Shown one piece after another: positions 5,601 to 14,200 of a stretch of 18,235 nucleotides of DNA. The stretch's first letter is position 1; every line of letters starts with the position of its first letter. The notes below the pieces were generated by a model. That model saw only the letters and a program-made list of their open reading frames with translations. It had not been told where the DNA came from and ran no database searches. A program made the translations under genes and the position numbers. This stretch comes from DASXMX01 sp036794395 (GTDB lineage: Bacteria; Planctomycetota; Phycisphaerae; Tepidisphaerales; Tepidisphaeraceae): NCBI GenBank assembly GCA_036794395.1, contig DAIRGS010000141.1:1-18235 (forward strand), read 5' to 3'.

Positions 5601-8062
5601 ATGCGGGGGCAGCGGTGATCGCGTCGGCTACGAACGATCTTAGTTCGACATCGCTATTCATAGTGGATGGGACGTTGAATCTGGGCGGATTTGGCCAGGC
5701 GATTGCCGCGCTGTCGGGCGCCGCCGGCGGGCTGGTTTACAACTTCAGCACGCAACCGGTTCTCACTGTCGCTTTGATTACCGGCTCGAATAACGGGACG
5801 AGTGAATTTGATGGGCTGTTGGAGGATGTTCCGCCAGCTTCGGGAAATGGCGGGAAGCTGGCGTTGCAGAAGGTCGGAACGGGAACGCTCACGCTCGCCA
5901 GGCCGGCCGGCGCGCCCAACACCTATACGGGTGGCACCACCATTACCGCGGGTACGCTCATCGGCAACACAGCAGCGATCGAAGGCAGCATCGCCGACAA
6001 CGCGGTTCTCAGCTTCGATCAGACGCTTGGGTCGCTCGGCGATGGAACTTTTTCGGGGAGCGTGACCGGAACGGGCATCTTCAATGTGCTGACGGGGATA
6101 GTCCGCCTGGCCCCTGGGGCGACGTTGCAAAACTTCGGTAGCTCGACAATCACCGGCACGCTTGTCGGCCCCGCCAGCGGCGGCACCAACGCCTTGAGCA
6201 ACCATTCCGCATACACCATCAACGGGACGCTCGACCTGGGCGCCTCGGATCAGGCGATTGCGTCGCTGTCGGGTGGCGGCACGGTATATCACTTTCGACC
6301 TGGCGGACAGCCGGTATTGGCTACGTTGACGGTGGGCGGTGATAACTCGAGCGCGGTGTTTACGGGGATCGTGGAGGATACGGCTCCGGCTTCGGGCAAC
6401 AGTGGGATTCTCGCAGTTACAAAGCTTGGAAGCGGTGTGTTTACGCTGACCGGGGCTAATACGTTTACCGGGGGATTGAATGTCTTGGCGGGCACACTGG
6501 GCGTGGGACCGGCCGCGACTACCGTCGATCCGCTTGGCGGGGGGACCGTGACCTTAAATGGTGGGAACCTTTCGCTCAACGGCCGGCTCACGGGCGCCAC
6601 TCAGCAGATTGTTGCCGCCACTGGGTACAACCAGGACGTGATCGCCGAAGCCGCCGCAGCCAACGCGGTGGCCGGCACGGGTACCACGTTCGATGGCAAC
6701 TACGTTTGGTACGAAATGGGTTTCGTGGGGTCGGGTACCAGCGGTCTGCCGACTAATGGGTCCGTCTTCGCAAGCGCTTTTAATCCCGCGGTGAGCTTTC
6801 AACTTCAGCCGTACACTTCGAACAACGTCGCCCTCATTCCCGGGGGCAATGGATCGGTGACGCTGACGCTTTCCACTCCCGCCGCCTATACAACGCTGAA
6901 CTTACTCGCGGCGGCTGCCAATGGAGCTGCGAACCTTTCGGCGACGCTCAACTTCGCGGATTCCACCTCGGCGACGGCGCAGATTACGGTGAGTGACTGG
7001 TTTAACGGGTCGCAAGCCGCCTTCACCGCCAACGGACGCATCATCCGCAGTACGACCGCGACCGTCTCGCTCGCTACGGGCAATCCGCGGCTCTACGAAT
7101 ACGACTACACTGTGCCGACCGTCGATCAGGCCAAACAGTTGACGAGCATTACCTTCAACCAAACCAGCGGCAATCAGGTTGGGATCTTCGGCCTGAGCGG
7201 TGCGGCGTCGGTCGTGGCGGCCGCGCAGTCGTATGCCAATGCCGTCCAAGTTCTAAGCACCGACACGATTGACGTCGAGAATTCACCGACCGCAGGCCTT
7301 GGCAGTCTGACGATCGGGGCGGGCGGCGTCGCGCAGCTTCAGCAGAACGCGTCGTCCTTTGTCGTTAACGTCAATTCCCTGTCCATCTCCTCCGGCGGCA
7401 AACTCGATCTGAAGAACAACACGATGTTCGTCAACTACGGTGCCGGGGCCGATCCGATCGCGACGCTTCGCGCCGATCTGGCCAATGGATACAACGGGGG
7501 CGGCTGGAACGGTACGCCTACCGTTTCAACTGCGGTCATCACGTCGAGCACCGCAGCCTCGGGACCAGCCAATACGTTCGCCGTCGGGTATGCCGACTCC
7601 GCCGATGGGTTCGTTGCGGGCCAGCCGGCCAACTCCATTGAAATCCGCTATACAGTGATGGGCGATACCAACCTGGATCGAGTGGTGAATTCGGTGGATG
7701 CGATCCAGATGGCCAGAAACTATCTGATCGCCGGGAGGACGGCCTGGGATTTGGGGAACTTCAACTACGATTCCACGATCAACCTTTCCGACGCGACGAT
7801 CCTTCAGAAGAATTTCAACGCGACCGCGACGGGGAGTGCGGTGGCTGGGCTGAACTCAGCTGCTACGTCTTCTATTGCGCCGGCACGGACTGGGGTTATC
7901 CATGCAACGGCAACGGACGTAGCGACGCCGGCTCAACCGCCTGTCGAAGTTCAAGGCACGGCGGTGGGGAGCTCGTCAATTGATTTGACGAACGCCGATT
8001 CCATGGCAACCTCGCACCATTCGAAGCGACAACAGCGAGCAGGCGGGAAAAAGCGGCGATAA
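2669..8062 (+). CDS. Giant LEPR-XLL surface protein A: Asp-box propeller, beta-helix/PATR repeats, dockerin
   Basis: A 1797-residue, low-Cys, Gly/Ser/Thr-rich protein. The start at 2669 follows GGGAG by a normal distance; an in-frame ATG at 2621 has no such site. In order: a basic N-terminus with LEARLLLSA (30-38), the planctomycete LEPR-XLL extracellular motif with Pro replaced by Ala; an Asp-box propeller (about 61-730) with 11 S/T-x-D/N-x-G-x-x-W/F boxes such as STDGGNNW; a SLREAIAQAN beta-helix segment (751-760); three PATR strands (near 5297, 5860 and 6412); an unnamed module (1307-1511); GYNGGGWNG; dockerin-like GDTNLD and FNYDSTINLSD (1661-1717); an Ala/Ser/Thr linker and the basic tail GGKKRR. 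Likely exported and surface- or matrix-associated, with a binding or adhesion role inferred. The propeller resembles sialidase/GH74/Vps10-type folds, but no catalytic residues can be assigned. It is followed by paralogue B after 180 bases. Confidence 0.9.
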   Translation: MFRRKGSRARNAEMAVPIQLSRGQWIAEALEARLLLSASHTAVSLTQAQPAIAGAIPLNTSTWTAVGPAALANGSSGRLAAVAGDPNNANVLYLAAAGGGVWKTVDGGVSWTPLTDGQSTLFMGALAVAPSNSNVVYAGTGEATFSGLSFYGRGVLKSLDAGATWTLTGNSVFNRKAISQIAVDPTNDKTLYVAVGGGGVDGVGGNTGIWKSTDGGNNWTNTTLSINSTGAYSDIQIDPTNPQHLYFALFGTGTPAGVYTTTNGGTSWSLVGGGLPSGSTLGNTKIAIAPSNPQVLYVSFAATSGGALLSMWSSTNGGGAWTQLTSTPNYMGGQGTYDSALSVDRRNPGVVYAAGQAGGNSVIESTDGGQTWSDIHTGTNGGGPHADHHGFGFDAADHLLDGNDGGIWRLDNSAPASIAWSDLNANLQITQFIGGSLDSTNPNNAFAGSQDNGTEQFTGSLQWTVREGGDGGLAKIDQQNPSIVYHQAPTASFGATNFFRKSTDGGVTWAAAINGMTTSDPQGFYAPFFVDPANGSHLFYGTNHLYESTNAAASWTMIGASGVNGWPSGNSTVGAIAMAPSAPGTIYAMVSGLIMSTTNDGGTWTTHNAPNSTAQLLVDPANSLVCYAVTSAFGGSHVLESIDGGTTFTNISGNLPDLPTYSIALNPAGNTIYVGNDNGVYASTDGGTTWNPYGFGMPNVQVRDLEYNSTLGVLAAITHGRGMYEISTALPTPIVVNTSVDETTSGDGLTSLREAIAQANVGGGTITFAASLFGGTISLTGGQLAISNGVVINGPNSRSLTISGGGGSPLEIAGGAAVTIADLVISGSGTVLQVDSTAQASLLDVTVGGNITDIGSLGFFQAINDTVSGSISGGGSLTKTGLQTLTLAGTNSYSGGTTVTTGTLAGTTGALRGGITVSYPGMLAFDQSGLAGATGSFSGAISGTGTVRVLGPASTVQMGTTNGSTPSTFTNSGPTVIDAGAAVIASATNDLSSTSLFIVDGTLNLGGFGQAIAALSGAAGGLVYNFSTQPVLTVALITGSNNGTSEFDGLLEDVPPASGNGGKLALQKVGTGTLTLARPAGAPNTYTGGTTITAGTLIGNTAAIEGSIADNAVLSFDQTLGSLGDGTFSGSVTGTGIFNVLTGIVRLAPGATLQNFGSSTITGTLVGPASGGTNALSNHSAYTINGTLDLGASDQAIASLSGGGTVYHFRPGGQPVLATLTVGGDNSSAVFTGIVEDTAPASGNSGILAVTKLGSGVFTLTGANTFTGGLNVLAGTLGVGPAATTVDPLGGGTVTLNGGNLSLNGRLTGATQQIVAATGYNQDVIAEAAAANAVAGTGTTFDGNYVWYEMGFVGSGTSGLPTNGSVFASAFNPAVSFQLQPYTSNNVALIPGGNGSVTLTLSTPAAYTTLNLLAAAANGAANLSATLNFADSTSATAQITVSDWFNGSQAAFTANGRIIRSTTATVSLATGNPRLYEYDYTVPTVDQAKQLTSITFNQTSGNQVGIFGLSGAASVVAAAQSYANAVQVLSTDTIDVENSPTAGLGSLTIGAGGVAQLQQNASSFVVNVNSLSISSGGKLDLKNNTMFVNYGAGADPIATLRADLANGYNGGGWNGTPTVSTAVITSSTAASGPANTFAVGYADSADGFVAGQPANSIEIRYTVMGDTNLDRVVNSVDAIQMARNYLIAGRTAWDLGNFNYDSTINLSDATILQKNFNATATGSAVAGLNSAATSSIAPARTGVIHATATDVATPAQPPVEVQGTAVGSSSIDLTNADSMATSHHSKRQQRAGGKKRR
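2756..2782 (+). other. LEPR-XLL motif of protein A
   Basis: Codes for LEARLLLSA, residues 30-38. The family consensus is LEPRxLLS (Pfam Planc_extracel / LEPR-XLL), which marks planctomycete extracellular proteins; here Pro is Ala. There is no conventional hydrophobic signal peptide before it. Confidence 0.8.
6587..7201 (+). other. Unnamed ~205-residue module, copy in protein A
   Basis: Residues 1307-1511. Landmarks are YNQDVIAEA, a VWYE-G-F stretch, GLP-GS-F, FQLQPY-NN, L-LLAAAA-G, LNFADS, SDWFNG, NPRLYEYD and a closing GIFGLSG. The alternating hydrophobic pattern suggests a beta-sandwich, possibly carbohydrate-binding. The counterpart in protein B is at 12170-12805. I do not recognise a named family. 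Confidence 0.6.
7649..7819 (+). other. Terminal dockerin type I-like domain of protein A
   Basis: Residues 1661-1717 hold two EF-hand-like calcium loops, GDTNLDRVVNSVDA and FNYDSTINLSDA, preceded by the GYNGGGWNG/GYADSADG module typical of planctomycete giant proteins. Dockerins bind cohesins in cellulosomes; in planctomycetes they occur on many secreted proteins and the partner is uncertain. Confidence 0.8.
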
Positions 8063-8187
8063 GGCGCGCACTGATCGTTACGCAGGATTGGCCGGCGAAC
8101 TCCCGCATGGATCTTTATCGAATTTGTATTTATCCCTGAATGATCGTCGGGTATCGTTAGGCGTGCGGACGAGCGGCGGGTGGGTCA

Positions 8188-8207
8188 TTTCGGAGGTTTT
8201 TCCGAAA
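8188..8207 (+). promoter_or_regulatory. Stem-loop in the 5' leader of protein B
   Basis: TTTCGGA (8188-8194) pairs perfectly with TCCGAAA (8201-8207) around the loop GGTTTT. It lies 35 bases before the B start codon and just upstream of its ribosome binding site. It could act as an mRNA stabiliser or attenuator-like element; chance is possible given its seven base pairs. Confidence 0.35.
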
Positions 8208-8229
8208 ACGGCAAACCCCGAACGGATTT

Positions 8230-8236
8230 GGGAGGA
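8230..8236 (+). promoter_or_regulatory. Ribosome binding site deciding the start of protein B
   Basis: GGGAGGA lies six bases before the ATG at 8243. This is a much better start than the in-frame ATG at 8180, whose reading runs through the leader hairpin. Confidence 0.7.
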
Positions 8237-8242
8237 TGGTAC

Positions 8243-11200
8243 ATGGAGTTGTTCAGATCAAATGCGGGTCGGAAGTCTCGGGTTGTCAAGATGGATCGCT
8301 CTGAGCCGCGGCGGCGGGCGGCGGTGGCGGATGTGTTGGAATCGCGGTTGCTACTTAGCGCGATCAAGTTTCATAAGCCTGCGGCGGCGAATCCTCCAGC
8401 CATTGTTGCGCAGCCGGCCACGATCTCGCTAAATACCACGAATTGGACGCCGCTTGGGCCGGCGCCGAGCATTAATGGACCGATTGCTGGCAGCGGGGCA
8501 GTTACCGGGCGAATTAATGCAGTTGCGGCTGATCCGGCAAACGTGAACGTCATTTACGTGGGTGCGGCTGGGGGTGGGGTCTGGAAATCCGCGGATGGGG
8601 GAACGACCTGGACCGCGTTAACCGATTCCCAGTCGACTCTGAATACAGGCGCGCTGGCGATCGCGCCGAGCAATTCGAGCATCATTTATGCGGGCACTGG
8701 TGATGGAACGGGGTCGACTCAGTCCTTCTACGGGAAAGGCGTGCTAAAGAGCACGGACGCGGGTATCACCTGGACGCTGCTGGGCAACAGTGTTTTCAAC
8801 CGCCACAACATTGCCAAAGTGATTGTGGACCCGACCAATGCCAACACGGTTTATGTCGCGGTGCCGGGCGGCGGGATGAACGGGCTGAGTGGGAGCACCG
8901 GGATCTGGAAGAGCACCGACGGGGGGACGACGTGGGCCAATACCACTTCGTCGATCGATACCAATGGCCGGTGGGCGGATGTGGCGATGGACCCATCCAA
9001 TTCCCAGCGGCTCATCGCGACGCTGGCCCAGACGACGGCTAAAAACGGGCTTTATGTTTCGACTAACGGTGGAGGTGCGTGGACGTTGATCAACGGCGGC
9101 GCTCCGGTCGGGACAGCGGCAAATAATGCCCGGGTGGCGTTTTCGGTTTCCAGCCCGCTGGTGGCGTATACGTCATGGGCCGATACGACCAACCGGGTTC
9201 TGGGGATATGGAAGAGCGTCAACGGCGGGGCAAATTGGAGCCAGCTTTCGAACGTGCCGGAGTACCTGGACGGGGGTGGGGTTTATGACGATTCACTGGC
9301 GGTGAATCCGACGGATCCAAACGTTGTTTACGCGGGCGGGACTTCGAAGATTATTCAAAGCCATGATGGGGGACAGACGTGGGCGGATATTACCGTGGGC
9401 GCCGGGGGTACCAGTGGAACAGGGATCGAGCACGAATCCGCAGCGTTTGACGCGAACGGGCGGTTGCTGGATGTGAACGGCAACGGCATCTTTCGGCTGG
9501 ATAACCCGGCGGCGGGAGCGATTTCCTGGTCGGATCTGAACGGGAATCTGAACGTCACGCAGTTTTTGTCCGCGGCGGTGGACCCTACGACGACGGACAA
9601 GATCATTGCCGCGGGGCAGGACAACGGGATCGCGCAATATTCGGGGTCGTTGTCATGGACGAAGCCTGACGCGGGCGTGGACGGGGGTGTCATTCGGATC
9701 AGTGCTCAAAACCCGAGCCGGGTTTATCGGCAGGTTCCCAACACGAGTACCGCGACCGGCAACTTCATTCGACGCAGTGATGATGGCGGTGTGACATGGG
9801 TGTCAGACACCAATGGCATCTATCCGATCGATCCGCAGAATTATTACGCGCCGATGGCGATTGACCCGAACAACGGGAATCATCTGCTTTACGGAACGAG
9901 CCGGGTGTATGAGACTTTTAATGGTGGGAATACGTGGACTCCGATCAGTACGCCGTTCTTGAACGGGTGGACGCTGGGTATTGCGGGAACGGTTGCGCAA
10001 TTGGCCATCGCGCCGTCGGACCCGAACACGATCTATGCGGCGGGAGGCGGGAATATTTATGTTACGACGAACGATGGCGCGAGTTGGACGTTGCGGAATC
10101 CGGGGAACTCGCCGATTGGAGGAATCGTTGTTGATCCGCAGAATTCGCGGATCGTCTTTGATGTCGGCAGCTCATTTGGCGGTAATAAAGTCCTGCGCAC
10201 GATGGACGGGGGGGTGACGTGGCAGAATCTGACCGGCAATTTGCCGGACCTGCCGACCAATGCTCTGGCGATCAACGGCACGACATTTTATGTCGGGAAT
10301 GACAGCGGCGTTTACACGAGCATCGACGACGGGACGACCTGGGCAAAACTGGCGACGGGACTGCCGAACGTGGAGGTGAGGGATCTGCAATATGATCCGG
10401 TTCGCAAGATTCTGACCGCGGCTACGTTCGGAAGGGGCGTGTGGCAGATCTCGACTGCGACAACCATCCCTCTGACGGTCAATACTCTGGCGGATGAAAC
10501 TAATGCGGGCGATGGTCTGCTTTCGCTCCGAGAGGCGATTGCGACATCAAACAGCACTGGGCAATCGATCGGGTTTGATCCGTCTTTGTCGGGGGGAACG
10601 ATCGCGCTCGACCCGGCGAATGGGCCGTTGATGGTGAGTAAATCGTTTTCTATTCTCGGTCCGGGCACCGGTTCGCTCAGCATCAATGCCGCTAGCGCGT
10701 CGATGATTGAAGTAGCGGGGGGAGTGAATGCGCAGTTCTTTGGCGTCTCGCTGGGTGGCACGGGCACCCCCTTGCAAATCGATGCGACGGGGCAGGCCAC
10801 ATTGGTGGGAGCGTCGCTCGGGACTGTCGGGGTCACGGATAATGGGACGCTCGCCTTCGACCAGTTGGCGGATGGATCGACGGGCGCCGCGATTACGGGC
10901 ACGGGGGCGTTGTTGAAGAACGGGCCGTACACGCTGACGCTGAGCGGCAGCACATCGATTACCGGCGGCATGACGGTTCGCGGGGGAATACTCAAAGGAA
11001 GCACAAATGCGCTTCAGCGCAATATTGTTGTGAACGTTGGCGCGGCTGTGGTTTTTGACGAGTCTTCATTGGCGGCGTCGAGTGGGGTATTTGGCGGGGC
11101 GGTCAGCGGCACGGGATCGGTGCGCGTTCTGGGGCCGGGCACCACGATGACGATGGGAACGTTTGGGGCGGGCGTCGCGTCGAACTTTACAAATACAGGG

Positions 11201-14200
11201 TCCACGAATATTGACGCTGGGGCGACGCTGATCGCCAGTGCGGTGAACGATCTGGGCGCTTCGTCGCTCTACACGGTAGATGGCAACCTGGACCTTGGCG
11301 GGTTCAATCAATCCATCGGTTCGCTGGCGGGAGCGTCGACCGGCGCGATATTCAATCGCAGCACCCAGGCGAATCTGACAGCAACGGTTAAGGTTACGGA
11401 AAACTCCGCGACGACGTATCTGGGTGTGTTGCGCGACGTTCCTGCCAGCTCCGGGGCGAGCGGGGTGTTGGCACTGAACAAGGCGGGATCCGCGGTGCTG
11501 ACGCTTGCGGGAAGCTCGGCCAATACCTACACGGGCGGCACCACGGTCGCGGGAAGTATTGTCGGTAATTCTCAGACGATTGAAGGCACTTATGCGAGCA
11601 CGGGTGGTGTGACGATCGATCAGTCGCTGGGGGGAATTGGCGACGGATCGACGAAGCTCAACCTGAGCGGCGGCGGGACATTGGCCGTTCAGTCGGGAAT
11701 AGTAAGGCTTGCCGCCGGCAGCACGCTGACCAATGTGGGCGGGACGACTATCGCCGGTACGCTGGTGGGTCCCGGATCAGCGGGGACCAATGCGTTTTCA
11801 GCCAGCTCTTCTTATGTGGTCAACGGGACGCTTGATCTGGGCGGTTTCGATCAGACCCTGATCAACCTGTCGGGGGCGGGTGTGATCACCAACTCACATT
11901 CGGGGCTGGCGACGCTGACGGTTGCAACCGGGTCGGCGTCGATGGTCTTTGCCGGGACTATTTCGGATCATCCGGTGAGCGGCGGGGGGACTATTGCGAT
12001 CAAGAAGACTGGGTCCGGCACGCTCACGATTCAAGGCGCGAACACATACAGTGGCGGAACGACGGTGGCGGGGGGGACGATTGCAGTTGGGCCATCTGAG
12101 GGCGATCCTCTGGGCACGGGGGCACTGAGCATTATCAGTCCGGCCAACGGCATCAGTCTTCAAGGTCGGATGACCGGGCCGGTACAGCAGACCCTTGCGC
12201 TCACTGGGTTCAATCAGGACGTGATTGCGGAAGCATCAGCCGCGGATGCACTGAGCTCGACCACGGTTGGGTTTGATGGCAGCGGCACGAATTTGAACAA
12301 TGTGTGGTATGAGGCGGGGTTTGGCGGCGCGTTTGCCCAGGGGACGGGGCTGCCGGCAAGCGGGTCTACCTTCACGAGTCTGGCGAATCCAGCGGTGAAT
12401 TTTAAGCTCCAGCCGTTTAATGCGAACAATGTCGCGTTTATGGGGCAAGCGCAAGCGAGTGCGACGCTGCAGCTGGCGGCGCCTTCGAGTTTTCAATCGC
12501 TGAATTTTCTGGCGGCGGCCGCGACGGGAAACGCGACAATTTCCGTTACGCTTAATTTTGCCGATGGAAGCACTACCACAACATCGCAGTTTCTTTCCGA
12601 CTGGTTCAATGGAGCGAATCCCGTGCTCATGGCCGGCGGTCGCATTACGCGGACGGCTGGGACGTCAGTGACGCTGGCGGCGGCGAATCCGCGGTTGTAC
12701 GAATTTGATCTCCGATTGTCGCCGGCCGATCAGGTGAAAGTGCTTAACAGCGTCAGCTTCAGTGAGACATCCGGCGCTACCTCGGGGATATTTGCGATCA
12801 GCGGAACGAAGTGGGCGTTGACTGCGTCGCAGGCATACGCCAACGCGGTACAGTTGACATCGGGTGCGACCCTCAGCATCGCCAACTCTCCAAATGCGTC
12901 ATTTGGCGCGGCGACGATCAACAACGGCGGCGGTTCGATTACGATATCCGGGGCCGCGAGCTCGGCGACGAGCCTTTCACTGGCGAGCCTGTCGCTGGGG
13001 AGCGACGCTGATTTTGCGCCGGGTCCCGGGGCAAGCCTCTCGCTTGGGCCCATCAGTGATAGCGGGACGCATAGCCTGATCATTGGCGGTGACGCGACTT
13101 CGACTGTGCACCTTACGGGCGCTAATTCATATGGAGCGACGCACTTTTTCAGCGGCACGTTGAGTGTGGATGCGGGAGGAGGGCTTCCCAACAACGGGCA
13201 GATCCACATTTATGGCGGGCGCGTGATCCTTCAGCCGCAGGTCACGCCATTCAGCTACCACCTGACAGCGATCGAGCTTCGCCCGGGCTCGGTACTCGAC
13301 ATCGGCAATAATAAAGTATTCGTCAATTACAGCGCTCTGGGCACGATCCTGTACGCGGACATACGCCGGGCGATTATCAACGGCTACGACGGCGGGAAGT
13401 TCGATGGCCAGGGGCCGGTGATCGATAACACCATCGGCACTGTCATTTCAACGTCTGTTGCCCAGGATGTGACGCTTAAACATGGCATCGGCAGCGGCGC
13501 CAGCAACGACAATAATTTCCTCCCCCCGAGCACCTATGAATTCGCCTACGCCCTTTACGGCGACGCTACTCTCGACGGCGTGGTTGATCAAACTGACGTC
13601 GATCGTTTTAACCAGAACTATCCCAACAGCTCAAACATGACCTGGGGCACCGCCGACTTTAACTACGACGGTGCGACGGACCTGAACGATTACGCCCTGC
13701 TTCGCCGCAACGATCCTGCAGCGCTTCCTTTCCCGCTCCAGGCAACTCTTGTGTCGGACGTGAACGTCGCGACGGGCGACGCGGCTCCACACAATGCCGC
13801 GGTTATGAACGGCCATTCGTATTTCGCGGCCGACGACGGTCTTCACGGCAGCGAGTTGTGGTCGACTGACGGGACGGCGGCCGGCACCTACATGGTCAAC
13901 GAGCTTAACGGGGGACCCTTGGACTCCGAGCCTCGCAACCTGACCGTCGTCGGAAACAAGCTGTTTTATGTAGAGGGTGTGCGCAGCGTCAACGTCGATA
14001 CGGACTATCTGTGGGTCACGGACGGGACGACGGCGACGCCGAGTTTCCTCAAGTTCATTTACGCGCCAGTTTACAATTCCATTACGACGACGGGCTTCGT
14101 CGCCGCCAATGGCAAGCTCGTTTTTGTGGCCGACAACAATTCGCTGACGGCCGGTGTCTGGTCGAGCGACGGTACTCAGGGCGGGACCCAACTGATCTCA

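Larger units (their letters stand above)
8063..8242 (+). promoter_or_regulatory. Intergenic leader between proteins A and B
   Basis: These 180 bases hold an AT-rich patch (about 8110-8135) that could hold a promoter, although no clean -35/-10 pair is seen, and a hairpin at 8188-8207. No Rho-independent terminator follows A, so A and B could be co-transcribed or B could have its own promoter. Confidence 0.35.

Noticed and set aside
2669..8062. Annotation of the propellers as GH74 xyloglucanase or sialidase
   Set aside because: Only structural Asp boxes are visible; no catalytic residues or family signature could be identified by eye.
8180..8242. In-frame upstream ATG for protein B (8180)
   Set aside because: It would translate the leader hairpin and lacks a good ribosome binding site; GGGAGGA fits the ATG at 8243.
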